Notes: generated from the sequence alone by a model not told the origin. A DNA stretch of 64,000 nucleotides from Oscillatoria sp. HE19RPO (GCF_024220515.1 NZ_JAMXOT010000158.1:1-64000); one strand, 5' to 3'; shown: positions 20,801-29,806, counted from the stretch's first letter. Numbers and translations are program-made.

Positions 20801-21214
20801 CAACATTCCCCAGACGGGATGGCGAACCGCGATTCGCAATACCCCCTGTTCTGTGCCAACTAAAAGGTGACTCACCTCTGCAAATACCTGGACCTGTTGA
20901 AAAAGATGGCGTTCAAGGGCCTGCGGATCTGCGAGATCCAGTTGACCTTTGCGAACCGCTTCGGCATTGATGCGATTGATCTGGTGGGGAACCGCAAGAT
21001 GGTGGGTGAGTTGTTCTTTGAGGCGATCGCTCACCTCAGCCATTAACTTGTCAGCCAGTCTGCCGATCGCCTGTTGACTGTTCCGATATGAAAGGTATCC
21101 CGTCAACCCCACCGCCACCACAATTTGCAGCACAAACGGAATGATTAAAACCCGACGAAGAGGGACCTGTTTAACCAAGTGAGTAACCCGAGTGGCGATC
21201 GCGCTCTTGAACAT
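17801..21214 (-). CDS. Membrane hybrid histidine kinase (Cache-HAMP-PAS-kinase-receiver)
   Basis: The 1137-residue protein has a membrane helix at about 22-42, an extracytoplasmic dCache-type sensor (about 45-350), a second helix (about 353-376), HAMP (about 378-430), PAS (about 445-565), kinase H-box with H611 in [12 protein letters not shown], an ATPase domain (N-box [10 protein letters not shown]-boxes DTGPGI and GTGLGLPIS), and a C-terminal receiver (about 915-1030, MDMQMP). A repeat-derived segment at about residues 780-815 ([12 protein letters not shown] ... [12 protein letters not shown]) lies between the N-box and G1 box without breaking the frame. It is the first gene of a three-gene operon and the likely signal entry point. 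Confidence 0.9.
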   Translation of the reverse strand: MFKSAIATRVTHLVKQVPLRRVLIIPFVLQIVVAVGLTGYLSYRNSQQAIGRLADKLMAEVSDRLKEQLTHHLAVPHQINRINAEAVRKGQLDLADPQALERHLFQQVQVFAEVSHLLVGTEQGVLRIAVRHPVWGMLMSDPVEPNLIYYYRLGQDGKKTYLIRQFRQPPVQQCPWYREAVEAGEPTWVPIFELGDGSDLSLNASYPIYNPKSGELLGVFSAAFDLSMIPEFLAQLRVGNTGQVFILEPNGLLVGCSNSEPPYRIREGNQTQRLQRIQGTESEDPLVQKTSEYLRSHVTHWQTLKTPQALRFRIDGNLHYLQLVPFEDELGLDWLIAVVIPAADFMQDIEASTRLMVVFCILALFGAIGCGLITARWIAEPILSLNLAAKEIAKGERHKPVNISVIHEVGELAHSFNQMADQLQNSLGELQSLNLALSQSERRLQDFLEALPVGVAVMNPDGSLAYVNPTGECLFRKGIVPNVTAKDLSQTYQVYRTGTDQLYPTDELPGLRALRGETVSIDDLEIRFESGEIVPLKINSIPIHNSEGQVIYSINAYENISEIQEAKAVLTDYNRVLKQQVEARTTELVAAKEAAEIANRAKSRFLANMSHELRTPLNAILGFNQLIGRHPKLPQECREQTEIIQRSGHHLLNLINNVLDMAKIESGHLSMTETCFDLYGVLDDVKSMFYFKAQEKGLQLSVEYAPEVPRYLQTDEMKLRQVLINLLGNAIKFTQTGGVSLWVRREGENPDAGTVLENQGGEISRISGNRLGEHLNGEKRPNPPAPFPTREGGERDLFPPPLVGEGGRGERSDWVLGNIERLPMLAFEVRDTGPGIPPEDIPSLFDAFVQTKIGSNALEGTGLGLPISRKFVQLMGGEILVESEVGRGSCFTVYLPVKEVSEIPEATPQKAPRPVALAPNQPRYRIGIVDDQLDNRQLLIALLSPLGFELREATNGFEAIALWSEWHPHLMFMDMQMPVLDGYQATQRIKKLCGDRATVIIAITGSILSSETARILSAGCDDWIRKPLDESTIFETIHNYIGVQFIYEEKSKSPLQPSRFMPPIILSSALLWDLPAGILEELERAVVCIDVAAMNQTIAQIALYPPEQNAAVAEALQHWVDEFDYPSILSFIRQSQL
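18772..18874. repeat. In-frame double-hairpin repeat inside the kinase gene
   Basis: Two GC-rich palindromes stand in tandem, with cores CCCCTCCCCTACGAGGGGAG and CCTTCCCTCGTAGGGAAGG separated by about 20 bases. The composition differs sharply from the flanking coding DNA. Relatives of the hairpin occur between genes in this window (about 23693-23735, 50843-50887, 54412-54440). Translated on the minus strand it gives a Pro/Gly/Arg-rich peptide with no resemblance to kinase sequence. Confidence 0.85.
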
Positions 21215-21731
21215 AAATTATCAAGATAACGGGATAAATAGTCTTGACTCATTGTATCCCGGAATACTCTCTCCAAACCGAATTGAATCGAATTTTCTAT
21301 TCACTTTAAGAATGATTCATGACTCTCCCGGACTGCCAGTCCTCCCCAAGGGTAAAACCCCTCAATCCCTATTTCCTAGCCACTGGATTCATCCGGGCTA
21401 TACTTCCTCCCGGGTTCACCGCCAGTTAGATTTAAAATCAGCGATCGCACCACCGCTTCTACCCCAATTAATACTCACCGAATTTCCCAATTGAGAATAA
21501 GCGCGATCGGCCTTCGGATGCAGCCTAAACTCATTAGGAAATCTGGGCAATCTCGCCACTAACCGTTATGACTCACAACAGTTAAGAGAAGGCTATAGCG
21601 AGGGAAGCTTCGTTCCCACAGAGGCGACTCCCACCCCACTCAGAAATAGACTATCCGGATTTGCGAGTGAGGGGTTGAAACAATGGCTAGGCATGGGCCT
21701 TCCGTTGCGGTTACAACACAACAGAATCACG
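21215..21731. other. Divergent intergenic region
   Basis: About 515 bases lie between the minus-strand kinase operon and the plus-strand NlpC/P60 gene, so promoters for both should be here. A 100-codon frame at 21192-21494 overlaps the kinase start and shows no domain, so it was not called. HIP1-type GCGATCGC is present near 21442. No clear -35/-10 pair was picked out. Confidence 0.4.
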
Positions 21732-23012
21732 ATGAAATCTAACCTATTTAAGTTCACAATCCCCTCTTTTTGGATCGGATTATTAACCTTTTTCCTCGCC
21801 ATCAGTTTATCGAGCCCGGGACAAGCCGTTTCCGCCGATATCCAAAATTTTGTGAATCAATTGACCCCGCAGATGGAACAGCTTTTACAACAGCAATTCC
21901 ATCGCCGCCAAGTCTTTTTTGATATTTCTCCTCAACAGTCTGGAACGATTACCCGATTGGAACCTTATGCTCGAATTAACCGAGATACAGTGTTTGAAGT
22001 TAGCATTACTTCCAGTGGCAAAATTCCGGTTATAACGGGAAAGGTTTTAACCGCCCAAGAACGCAACTTAATTGAAGGATTAGCTGCGGAAAGTTTCCCG
22101 CATGGGGCTGAATCCCATTTGGCCATTTTCCCCTATTCTGATGTTGATTTAGATTATGGGATTACGGTCAAAGCTTTTAGCAATCTCTATACCAAACCGA
22201 CCCTAGAAATTGGAGACTTAGCCACCCAAGTGCGGATGGGAACGGCGGTTAAGCTATTAGACTATAGTCCTGACGGCAAATTTGCCCGAGTCAGAATCGA
22301 AGATGATGGATATCTGGCTTGGATTCAACGGCAAGATTTACTAGAATGCGATCGCCCGACTTTTGAGGCTTGGATTAATGCTCCAAAAGTCCAACTCACC
22401 GAGACGATTTCCCAACCCCAAACCCTCTATTTAGGAACCCGTCTCCCCTTAGTTCCTCAAGAAACTTCCGGGTATAAAATCACCGTTAGCTTACCCGATA
22501 ATCGCCTCCTAGAATTGTCTAATCGCCAAGTAATTTCTCCTCAACTAATCTCCGATAAAACTCCTTTAATTCAACTGGCCCAACAATTTATGCCCGAGAA
22601 AAAATATGGAGGGGGTCGCTATTTATGGGGGGGAACAGTCGGGAATCGTCTCGACTGTAGCGGATTCGTCCAGACAGTTTTTCGTGAGGGAAATTTTTAC
22701 TTACCCCGGGATGCCTATCAGCAACAACTCTATTCTCAACTTGTGGCTGAAACGTTGCAAAACCTCAATGAATTACAACCGGGGGATTTAGTTTTTTTCA
22801 GTGAAAATCGCCGGTTAGCGACTCATGTGGGGATTTATATTGGCAATTCCCAATTCATTCATTCTACCCCGCGAGGCGGTTACAGTGGGGTGAAAATTAA
22901 TCGTCTCAGAAATGGCACTCAGTACGATCGCTATTTTCAACGGATTTATTTTGGGGGAGGACGAGTCCCGTCCATTCCCATCGGCGATCGCACTCTGCGC
23001 CTTGCCACCTAA
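21732..23012 (+). CDS. Secreted SH3 / NlpC-P60 (C40) peptidoglycan hydrolase
   Basis: I place the start at ATG 21732, which gives a clean signal peptide (MKSNLFKFTIP..., hydrophobic to about residue 30, cleavage near QAVSA). A longer in-frame start at 21675 would put 19 polar residues ahead of it. The middle part (about 130-220) is an SH3-like domain. The C-terminal domain is C40 cysteine-peptidase-like, with catalytic Cys309 in LDCSGFVQTVF, His365 in THVGIYIG and a following FIHSTP. Such enzymes cleave gamma-D-Glu-diamino-acid bonds in cell-wall peptides. It is a single gene, about 265 bases before a small conserved ORF. Confidence 0.88.
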   Translation: MKSNLFKFTIPSFWIGLLTFFLAISLSSPGQAVSADIQNFVNQLTPQMEQLLQQQFHRRQVFFDISPQQSGTITRLEPYARINRDTVFEVSITSSGKIPVITGKVLTAQERNLIEGLAAESFPHGAESHLAIFPYSDVDLDYGITVKAFSNLYTKPTLEIGDLATQVRMGTAVKLLDYSPDGKFARVRIEDDGYLAWIQRQDLLECDRPTFEAWINAPKVQLTETISQPQTLYLGTRLPLVPQETSGYKITVSLPDNRLLELSNRQVISPQLISDKTPLIQLAQQFMPEKKYGGGRYLWGGTVGNRLDCSGFVQTVFREGNFYLPRDAYQQQLYSQLVAETLQNLNELQPGDLVFFSENRRLATHVGIYIGNSQFIHSTPRGGYSGVKINRLRNGTQYDRYFQRIYFGGGRVPSIPIGDRTLRLAT

Positions 23013-23277
23013 TCCTGTAACTTCTGGGTCAGGAGTGATCCGGAATCTGGTATTCAAAGGTCTATGAAAACCGCCTGAAGTTAACAGGTTTTGTACTCAC
23101 CCCATAAAGTGGGGGGTCAAACCCCTCACTTGGTGATTACCTCCTTCATTTGTAAATGTCAATGATCGAGATCTCTGCGATGACCTGATCAACCTCATAG
23201 GTTTTGTATGCTGGCGATCGCCACCGCTTTCTTCAACAAACTTCATACTTGAAACCGTAGAGTTTTTCTAAACAACT

Positions 23278-23499
23278 ATGACTTACGGGGAAACCCTGCA
23301 TACAACCACCCAGAGAACGCCCATATCAACGGATGAAATCCTCGAAAGAATTTTTAAATGTCGTCAGATTACTCGTTTGGATCAACAACTCTTGATGTCG
23401 GGTTTGCTATCGAGAGAGGCGATCGGCGAGGCCGATTGGTATAAAATCAACCAGGTATTCGACCTCATCCACCAGGGGTTAATTCGCGTAGTCGATTAA
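23278..23499 (+). CDS. Small hypothetical protein
   Basis: The 73-residue soluble protein is mostly helical in appearance. It contains STDEILERIFKCRQITRLDQQ followed by LLSREAIGEADW and a C-terminal INQVFDLIHQGLIRVVD. I believe proteins with this pattern are widespread in cyanobacteria as conserved hypotheticals, but I know of no function. It starts at ATG 23278 with no strong ribosome-binding site. A strong bidirectional terminator hairpin follows 112 bases after the stop, supporting a real transcription unit. Confidence 0.65.
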   Translation: MTYGETLHTTTQRTPISTDEILERIFKCRQITRLDQQLLMSGLLSREAIGEADWYKINQVFDLIHQGLIRVVD

Positions 23500-23610
23500 G
23501 CCCTCGAAATTTCAAGACTCTATTTAAAAATAATCCAAGCGACTCTAACCCGAGTCAAATTATCACATTTTTCACTATTCTTTGATGGGATTTCACTCAA
23601 TAATTCAGCC

Positions 23611-23646
23611 AAAAAGCCGGTTTATGGAAAAATAAACCGGCTTTTT
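23611..23646. terminator. Bidirectional intrinsic terminator
   Basis: The stem AAAAAGCCGGTTTAT pairs perfectly with ATAAACCGGCTTTTT across a short loop. A-tracts and T-tracts on either side make it work on both strands. It ends the small gene at 23278-23499 and could block antisense reading. Confidence 0.85.
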
Positions 23647-23658
23647 GCAATCTCCTGA

Positions 23659-23761
23659 TATAGCAATCCTAAATGATTTGTAACATTTCTTGCTCCCCTC
23701 TCCCGTTCTGGGAGAGGGGTTGGGGGTGAGGGTCTTCCACAACTGAGATAGGACTGCTATA
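23659..23761. mobile_element. MITE-like element, about 103 bp
   Basis: Ends are imperfect terminal inverted repeats starting TATAGCAATCCTA on the left and TATAGCAGTCCTAT read from the right. The interior holds a GGGAGAGGGGTTGGGGGT-type palindromic core. There is no coding capacity. A second copy in the opposite orientation lies at 54364-54472, which supports mobility in trans. Confidence 0.75.
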
Positions 23762-24213
23762 GCTGAGTAACACTTATCCGCCCGACCAAAGAAGTAGAAT
23801 AGGCGGTGGGTACTCTGTCCCAAAAACTGTAGAGAGGAGTAGGAACTGCTTCCCGACGCCATCCCCGCAATTGTGGGGAAATTCTGACGGATTGAAGTCC
23901 AACCCCAATCCTGTTAAACAGTCAGGGGGTTGACGGATTCCCAGGGCCTCATTGTGGCAGTGCCTTGCTAGGCTGGGATTACCCCATCTATTATGTGAGA
24001 ATCTACAACTTGTCAGTGATTTGGATCACCGAAATTCTGCCAAATGATCGCTGTTTCTAGGTTTCTGCATCACACAAGATCACCGCAAAATCACGGATAT
24101 TGACAAGAAGTCAGGGGAAACCATTCGTATTTTTACGCAGAGTTAGAAAGGGGCGTGAACCCGTAAACTCGCGCCGATTCTAAAGAACATACCGATCGAC
24201 AGAGGAAATTTGT

Positions 24214-24534
24214 ATGAACGTAGTCCTTCAGCCCCAAGGGAATTTAGACTTAAAAGCATCGGCAATGCTTCAACAAAATATTGCTCGTTTAGCCTGGGAA
24301 AAATACAATCGCTGGTTTATTGATTTAGGGGAAGTCACGACGGTGAGTCATTCCGGACTCATGGCATTAATCACCGCCAATCAACTGGCTAAAAAAACAG
24401 GCCGCCGTTTAAGCTTGTGTAACCTGAAAGGATCGGTGATGTATCTGTTAGAAATTACCGAACTGGATGGGTTGCTGGATATTTTATCCGAGGATGATGA
24501 ACCGATGGAGATTGTGGATAAAATTGTTTTTTGA
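24214..24534 (+). CDS. STAS-domain protein (anti-sigma factor antagonist type)
   Basis: The 106-residue single-domain protein fits the STAS/SpoIIAA fold, with strand-helix pattern and conserved FIDLGEVTTVSHSGLMALI around residues 36-54. The serine before GL (HSGL) is at the position that partner kinases phosphorylate. Family members bind anti-sigma or switch-kinase partners, so a regulatory role is likely. The usual acidic residue before it (DSSG) is replaced by SHSG, which may alter phosphorylation. An AGAGGAA ribosome-binding site lies just before the ATG. The C-terminus is acidic (LSEDDEPMEI). No kinase or phosphatase partner is adjacent. Confidence 0.88.
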   Translation: MNVVLQPQGNLDLKASAMLQQNIARLAWEKYNRWFIDLGEVTTVSHSGLMALITANQLAKKTGRRLSLCNLKGSVMYLLEITELDGLLDILSEDDEPMEIVDKIVF

Positions 24535-24658
24535 AAAGAGGGCGATCGCCCTGCTTATAGGGTGGCTCAGGGTAATCTTGCGATCGCCTGCTTTTCGGTT
24601 CATTTCCCCCGTTTCTGCTCCCTCACCATCTGCTTACCATCTGAATCGAGGTTCCAGC

Positions 24659-26020
24659 TTATACTTCCAGGGTTTCTTTTTCCGGTTCCGGGAGATGATA
24701 GTCCCCTCGACCATCAATTTCAATTAACATTTTGGCCTCTTCTCCCGTAATTAATCGGGCTCCCCGTTTGCGGGTAAAATAGTTCCAACCCCATTGAATC
24801 ATCACTACTAATTTATTGTCAAATTCAATCAAGAAATAAATATGCACAAACACCCAAAATAGCCATGCAATAAACCCAGAAAATTGAATAAATCCTAAAT
24901 CCACCACCGCTGCATGACGTCCAATCACCGCTAAACTGCCAAAATCTACATAATGAAAGGGCGGATATTCCTTCTGCTTAAAACGGTGTTGAATCACCTT
25001 CGCCACATATTCCCCTTGCTGCATCGCCACCGGCGCAACCCCGGGTAAAGGTTTGCCATCTTGATGAGCAAAATGCGCCAAATCCCCGATCGCAAAAATA
25101 TTAGAATATCCCGGTAAACTTAAATCGGGTTCCACAATCACCCGTCCAGCGCGATCGCGTTCCACTCCCGTCCGTTCAGCTAAAATTTCACCCAGTCCCG
25201 ACGCTTTCACCCCTGCCGCCCATAATAAAGTGCGCGTGGGAATGATTTCCTCTGTGTCACCGCGTCGCACTGTGACTGCATCCTCCGTGACATTGATAAC
25301 CAAACTATTGGTTTGGACAGTTACCCCTAATTCATGTAAAGATTTTTCAGCTTTTACGGACAGTTCTGGAGGATAGGGAGGGAGAATTCTATCCATCCCT
25401 TCTAACAGTAAAATTTTCGCTTCTGTGGTGTTAATATTGCGAAAATCTTCTTTTAAGGTATTATGAGCCAGTTCAGCGATCGCCCCGGCTAATTCCACCC
25501 CGGTCGGTCCTCCGCCTGCGATCGCAAAGGTTAACCAAGCTTGACGTTTTTCCGGGTCCGTTTCCTTTTCTGCGGCTTCAAATGCCATGAAAATTCGTCT
25601 CCGCATTTCTAAGGCATCTTCCACCGTTTTTAACCCCGGCGCTTTGTCTTCCCAGTGGTCATTTCCAAAATAATGATGACTCACTCCCGTGGCAACAATT
25701 AACGTATCATACCGAATTTCTTCCCCTAACAACTTCAATGTTTGCTGTTTTGGGTCAATATCCACCGCTTCTTCCAGCAGCACTTTGGTATTCTTATTTT
25801 TACTGAGCACCCCACGCAAGGGAGAGGCAATATCTGCCGGGGAAAGAGTTCCCGTTGCCACTTGATAAAGCAGGGGTTGAAATAAATGAAAATTCCGTTT
25901 ATCAATCAGGGTGACTTGGACGGGAGCACGCCCGAGGGACTGGGCGGCATACAGCCCTCCAAATCCACCCCCCACAATCACAACCTGATGAATCGGTGTC
26001 GTCGAGTTTACATCTATCAT
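24659..26020 (-). CDS. ndh: Type II NADH dehydrogenase (NDH-2), FAD-dependent
   Basis: The 453-residue flavoprotein oxidises NAD(P)H and reduces quinone without pumping protons, at the cytoplasmic face of the membrane. The N-terminal FAD-binding motif is VVIVGGGFGGLYAAQSL (about 14-30). An NAD-binding GGGPTGVELAGAIAEL lies near 170. A second FAD contact ATGD-like IFAIGDLAHF is near 310. The C-terminal quarter is amphipathic and hydrophobic (FSGFIAWLFWVFVHIYFLIEF), as expected for membrane attachment. Length is normal. It stands downstream of ureB on the same strand with a 145-base gap and is probably a separate unit. Confidence 0.9.
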   Translation of the reverse strand: MIDVNSTTPIHQVVIVGGGFGGLYAAQSLGRAPVQVTLIDKRNFHLFQPLLYQVATGTLSPADIASPLRGVLSKNKNTKVLLEEAVDIDPKQQTLKLLGEEIRYDTLIVATGVSHHYFGNDHWEDKAPGLKTVEDALEMRRRIFMAFEAAEKETDPEKRQAWLTFAIAGGGPTGVELAGAIAELAHNTLKEDFRNINTTEAKILLLEGMDRILPPYPPELSVKAEKSLHELGVTVQTNSLVINVTEDAVTVRRGDTEEIIPTRTLLWAAGVKASGLGEILAERTGVERDRAGRVIVEPDLSLPGYSNIFAIGDLAHFAHQDGKPLPGVAPVAMQQGEYVAKVIQHRFKQKEYPPFHYVDFGSLAVIGRHAAVVDLGFIQFSGFIAWLFWVFVHIYFLIEFDNKLVVMIQWGWNYFTRKRGARLITGEEAKMLIEIDGRGDYHLPEPEKETLEV

Positions 26021-26165
26021 GAGTTATATTTTTCTAGTTTTAGAGGAAATTCATCCCCACTTTCTCCCCCTAACTCCCGCAAGAACCAGGGGGACATTGA
26101 GGATTCTTTCCACTTTAAAAGAAATTCTTAACAATGGTAGTAGTGACGGTTACAGACTTTGAGCT

Positions 26166-26483
26166 TTAGGAATCCAGGGGTCCATTAATTTGACCATTAA
26201 AGCCATACACCTGACGACTGCCGACAAAGGGAACTAATTCCACCTCTCGCTCATCTCCCGGTTCAAATCGCACCGCAGTTCCTGCGGGAATATCCAGGTG
26301 CATTCCTCGGGCGGCATCCCGGTCAAAATTCAAGGCTTCATTGACTTCAAAAAAATGAAAATGGGAGCCAACTTGAATCGGGCGATCGCCCGCATTAGCG
26401 ACTTGCAACCGGACGGTTTTTCGCCCCGCATTTAACTCAATTTCTCCAGTTTTAACAATAATTTCTCCGGGAATCATCATCAC
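26166..26483 (-). CDS. ureB: Urease subunit beta
   Basis: The 105-residue protein matches the small beta subunit: it begins [21 protein letters not shown], contains [13 protein letters not shown] and ends near [12 protein letters not shown]. It forms the (alpha-beta-gamma)3 urease that hydrolyses urea to ammonia and carbamate. It lies 37 bases after ureA on the same strand. The expected next gene, ureC, does not follow; the NDH-2 gene does. Length and motifs are normal, so the subunit itself looks intact. Confidence 0.95.
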   Translation of the reverse strand: MMMIPGEIIVKTGEIELNAGRKTVRLQVANAGDRPIQVGSHFHFFEVNEALNFDRDAARGMHLDIPAGTAVRFEPGDEREVELVPFVGSRQVYGFNGQINGPLDS

Positions 26484-26520
26484 CTCTACCCTGTAGTATT
26501 TCAGATTAAATCAGTTCAAC

Positions 26521-26823
26521 TTACCGAATTGGATTGTGAACCGTCACCAATTTTGTGCCATCGGGGAACGTCGCTTCCACCTGCACTTCCGCCACCATTT
26601 CCGGGACGCCTTCCATGACTTCCTCTCGGGTGAGTAAGGTGGCACCATAGCTCATCAAATCAGCGACGGTTCGGCCATCTCTCGCCCCTTCTAAAATAGC
26701 AGCAGAAATATAGGCGACAGCTTCAGGGTAATTTAAAAGTAAGCCCCGATTTTTACGACGTTCGGCAACTAACGCTGCGGTAAAAATCAATAATTTGTCT
26801 TTTTCTTGGGGAGAAAGTTGCAT
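26521..26823 (-). CDS. ureA: Urease subunit gamma
   Basis: The 100-residue protein is a canonical gamma subunit: [23 protein letters not shown] at the start, [21 protein letters not shown] in the middle, and a C-terminal [18 protein letters not shown]. It packs against the beta and alpha subunits at the urease trimer core. It begins 10 bases after the ureD stop, so ureD-ureA-ureB form one operon. No anomaly in length or sequence was seen. Confidence 0.96.
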   Translation of the reverse strand: MQLSPQEKDKLLIFTAALVAERRKNRGLLLNYPEAVAYISAAILEGARDGRTVADLMSYGATLLTREEVMEGVPEMVAEVQVEATFPDGTKLVTVHNPIR

Positions 26824-26833
26824 AATAAATCCT

Positions 26834-27697
26834 TCAAATCGGCCAAACTCGCGGAGGACAACTCGGACGGCCTATAAAACTCAGGCGCAGGAGTTGCCAA
26901 ACTTCGCTAAACCAGTTTCGCACTTCTGGGGTCGAAGATCCACGATATCGACATAATAATCCGTGAGGGAGCCTGGTGACGCCAGTTTCACCCAGGGAGG
27001 AACTGGAACGCGCCTCCCACAGCGATCGCGCTTCCTGGACCAGTTCCGGGGTCACTGGGTCCCCAATCCAGGCGAGGGTTGCCACAATGGGGAAACCGGC
27101 TAAAGCCGAGTTGGAGGCAACGGAGGATTCACTGCCGTTGAGATGTTGGCGATCGATCCACAGGGGACGACCCTGTTGCCAGATTTCCGTGTGCGATCGC
27201 CACTCTCCCTGGACAAACGTTTCCCCCCGGGCACTCCGTCCAAATCGGTTAATTTCCCACAACAAAAAGCGGGCATCCTGCGCTAATTCAATGCGTAAAT
27301 TTTGGCGATAAATTGCCCCATTAAAAATAATACTTTCCTGGGGAAGCCATTCACAACAAGCGCCAGAGTCCACCTGAATCTGAATAGTTTGCCGTGCAAC
27401 TTCACCCATACTGCGATAAATTTTAGCTGCCGCTGCTGTGGTAATTAAAGCATGAGCATTCTCCTGGAGATGGATCGATTGTCCCAGGGAATCACCGCCC
27501 ACAATTCCCCCAGCGGTATGCAGAATGACGCTATGACAAACCCCTTCCCCTTCGGGATAAAAGGGTCGCTGAATCTTGAGGGGTGCTGTAACTTTTGCTG
27601 ATGCTACCTGAGTAGCATTTCCAGATTGAGCGTAGGCTAATTCTAAGCTGCCATGCCATCCTTTAACGGGTTGATTTTCAGTCTGACTATTACTCAC
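26834..27697 (-). CDS. ureD: Urease accessory protein UreD
   Basis: The 287-residue protein is UreD (also called UreH). With UreF and UreG it forms the complex that carbamylates and inserts nickel into apo-urease. Visible family landmarks are [12 protein letters not shown] near residue 60, [14 protein letters not shown] near 90 and [19 protein letters not shown] near 120. It is the first gene of ureDAB. Its promoter region carries a 176-bp MITE-like element between it and urtE. No NtcA-type site was found directly upstream. Confidence 0.93.
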   Translation of the reverse strand: MSNSQTENQPVKGWHGSLELAYAQSGNATQVASAKVTAPLKIQRPFYPEGEGVCHSVILHTAGGIVGGDSLGQSIHLQENAHALITTAAAAKIYRSMGEVARQTIQIQVDSGACCEWLPQESIIFNGAIYRQNLRIELAQDARFLLWEINRFGRSARGETFVQGEWRSHTEIWQQGRPLWIDRQHLNGSESSVASNSALAGFPIVATLAWIGDPVTPELVQEARSLWEARSSSSLGETGVTRLPHGLLCRYRGSSTPEVRNWFSEVWQLLRLSFIGRPSCPPRVWPI

Positions 27698-27720
27698 AAA
27701 TTCTCGGATTCAGGTTACAT

Positions 27721-27896
27721 TATAGCGGTTCCCATAGTTATGAGGTACGTTTTGGGAGTGCGAGCATCTTGCTCGCTATCCTCCCTAGCGAGCAAGATGT
27801 GATGCTACGGCACGCTACGCGGTAAGCGGAGCTATGCCGCAGGCTTTACGCACTCCTATAAATATCTGTACCTCATGAGTCCAGGAACCGCTATAA
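27721..27896. mobile_element. MITE-like element, about 176 bp
   Basis: The left end reads TATAGCGGTTCC...ATGAGGTAC. The right end, read inward on the other strand, gives TATAGCGGTTCC...ATGAGGTAC as well, with further similarity into GGAGTGCG. The termini therefore match over roughly 28 bases with a few mismatches. The interior contains an inverted repeat around GCATCTTGCTCGCT and has no ORF. It sits in the ureD-urtE gap. Confidence 0.8.
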
Positions 27897-27964
27897 ATTC
27901 TACTATAGCGTGTAGTTTGACAAGAAATTCGGTTGTCATAGCCTGTAAAAAACCGAGTTTCTGA

Positions 27965-28720
27965 TTAAACCGCTAGGAATCGTTGAATGACTTCATTGCT
28001 GAGTTCTTCAGTGGAACCCGAGGCAACAATTCCTCCTTTTTGCATGGCATAATACCAATCGGCTTCTCGAACAAAATGCAAATGCTGTTCTACTAGCAGG
28101 ACTGAAATGCCTTTGGTTTGGATAATCCGACGCACTGCCGCTTCAATTTCTAAAATAATCGAAGGTTGGATGCCTTCCGTGGGTTCATCGAGGATGAGTA
28201 AGCGAGGATTTCCCATCAAGGCGCGGGCGATCGCTAGTTGTTGTTGTTGTCCCCCACTCAAATCTCCCCCCATCCGATTCAACATTTGGTTTAAAACCGG
28301 AAATAACTCGAAGATTTCATCAGAAATTTCCGGAGTTTTAGGCCGAGTGGGTCGCGCTTCTAAGCCCAAAATTAAATTTTCTTTTACCGTCAACCGGGGA
28401 ATAATTTCCCGCCCTTGGGGGACATAACCGATGCCCATTTTAGCACGGCGATCGCTCGATTTATCGATGATGGGTTGCCCCTCTAAATAGATTTGTCCCT
28501 TCCGAGGTTGCAGTAATCCCATAATCGTTTTTAACAGAGTCGTTTTACCGACCCCATTCCGGCCAATCAGGCAGACCATTTGTCCCGGGGATACGCTCAA
28601 ATCTACATCTCGTAAAATGTGACTTTCCCCATAATAAACATTCAACCCGGATACTTGTAGCATCCGATGGGATGCAGTGAGGGGGTTTTCTAATGCGATC
28701 GCTGGATTAGTTGGACTCAT
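27965..28720 (-). CDS. urtE: Urea ABC transporter ATP-binding protein UrtE
   Basis: This 251-residue LivF-type ATPase has Walker A GRNGVGKTT, the signature LSGGQQQQLAIARAL, Walker B LLILDEPTEG with IQPSI after it, and switch His in VEQHLHF. It energises high-affinity urea uptake together with UrtD. The start at ATG 28720 has an AGAGAG-type site upstream. A shorter start at 28663 (MLQVSGLNVYYGE) would match the usual family length. It is separated from urtD by about 1.7 kb holding an unrelated three-gene cassette, so it may be transcribed separately from urtABCD. Confidence 0.94.
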   Translation of the reverse strand: MSPTNPAIALENPLTASHRMLQVSGLNVYYGESHILRDVDLSVSPGQMVCLIGRNGVGKTTLLKTIMGLLQPRKGQIYLEGQPIIDKSSDRRAKMGIGYVPQGREIIPRLTVKENLILGLEARPTRPKTPEISDEIFELFPVLNQMLNRMGGDLSGGQQQQLAIARALMGNPRLLILDEPTEGIQPSIILEIEAAVRRIIQTKGISVLLVEQHLHFVREADWYYAMQKGGIVASGSTEELSNEVIQRFLAV

Positions 28721-28854
28721 TATGCTGCTCTCTAATTAATTTTTACATAAATAGAGACGCCTATCTTTGCGTCTCATGATTGATTAGCATCAAACAGAAA
28801 AATTGTCCCCCGATTTAAGTAAATAGAGTTTCATCCCTGGACTTTCGTATGACA

Positions 28855-29190
28855 TTAAATCAATTTAGTATCCATTTCAGGGGAGCGCAGTTTCGGTTTG
28901 ATCTGCCTCTGTTTTCTCTGGTTCATCTCCCCGGCTTGATCGCCTGATTTCTGGGTTAGTAGATGTTCTTCAGCACCTAATCCAGCACTGATATCGCACC
29001 CGGCTTCCTCTTCAACTTGAATCGCCCATTTTAACCGAGCTTCTCCATATTGATCGTTCATGGGTTGATCGCCGGGTTTCTGGGTTAGCGGATGTTCTTG
29101 AGGACCTAATCCAGCATTGATATCGCACCCCGCTTCCTCTTCAACTTGAATCGCCCATTTTAACCAGGCTTCTCCATATTGTTTATTCAC
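28855..29190 (-). CDS. Hypothetical protein made of a duplicated 43-residue unit
   Basis: I start it at GTG 29190, eight bases after AGGAG; an ATG at 29223 lies further upstream in frame without such a site. The 111-residue product has two near-identical units, each beginning N-K/D-QYGEA-W/R-LKWAIQVEEEAGCDI and running through GLG..EH.LTQK.GDQ, at an exact 129-base period. A basic tail (QRKQRQIKPKL) follows. Each unit has one cysteine in an acidic setting. I do not recognise a function. It lies 14 bases after the GNAT gene and forms the end of the cassette placed between urtD and urtE. Confidence 0.65.
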   Translation of the reverse strand: MNKQYGEAWLKWAIQVEEEAGCDINAGLGPQEHPLTQKPGDQPMNDQYGEARLKWAIQVEEEAGCDISAGLGAEEHLLTQKSGDQAGEMNQRKQRQIKPKLRSPEMDTKLI

Positions 29191-29236
29191 TAATTTTTCT
29201 CCTATTCTTGAGTTGAGAATCATTGGACTGAAATAA

Positions 29237-29806
29237 CTAGCTGAGTTTCACTATCTTTAAAGCCTCCTCTTTAGAAAATTCAAAATAGGTAAGATTTTCA
29301 TACCTTTCATCGGGGCCAAAATTAACCATGTTAAGCTGATTCTTGTAAAATCTTTCTGCTTCCGGTAAAGCGTGTAAACCGACCCTCCCTTTATATTCTA
29401 ACTCTATACTGCGTTGCACGGCAAACGTAATCATAGCTGTACCCACGCCCCGGTATTTAGGTGGGCTTTGGATAGAAGGACGATTCCAAGGAGCTGTTGC
29501 TAAATAATCCACATAAACTAAATTTTTGTTCCGTTCTAATCGAGAGCGGTGATAGTCAATTTCTAACAACATCAAACCTTCCGTCATAAGTTCGCACTCA
29601 ATGGCGTACCCTTCGTAATTAGCCAGCCTGCTTATTGCTTGATACTTTTTTACCCAATCCCAATGGCTATCTTCTTCACTAGAAGGTTGAAGCCTCGGAT
29701 TCCATTTTTGCTGAAAGTGGTTCAAATGAACAATAGATAAGGGGAGTAACTCTGCCTCTACAGCTTTTTGGTCTTGAACCCTAAATAATAATAGTTTTAC
29801 ACTCAC
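29237..29806 (-). CDS. GNAT-type N-acetyltransferase
   Basis: The 189-residue protein shows a GNAT core in its C-terminal half. Strand LVYVDYLATAPWN is followed by the acetyl-CoA loop YRGVGTAMITFAVQRS (the Q/RxxGxG/A element, about residues 123-130) and GLHALPEAERFYKNQLNM with the typical FYxxxG/M-like ending. The start is GTG 29806. The gene follows a ribbon-helix-helix-like gene by 39 bases, reminiscent of GNAT toxin-antitoxin pairs (TacT/AtaT with DUF1778 antitoxins). The substrate could be a tRNA, a protein or the small repeat protein encoded next. The assignment to an acetyltransferase is good; the biological role is inferred. Confidence 0.75.
   Translation of the reverse strand: MSVKLLLFRVQDQKAVEAELLPLSIVHLNHFQQKWNPRLQPSSEEDSHWDWVKKYQAISRLANYEGYAIECELMTEGLMLLEIDYHRSRLERNKNLVYVDYLATAPWNRPSIQSPPKYRGVGTAMITFAVQRSIELEYKGRVGLHALPEAERFYKNQLNMVNFGPDERYENLTYFEFSKEEALKIVKLS

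Noticed and set aside
21192-21494. 100-codon plus-strand frame
   Set aside because: Overlaps the kinase start on the other strand, with no ribosome-binding site or recognisable domain.
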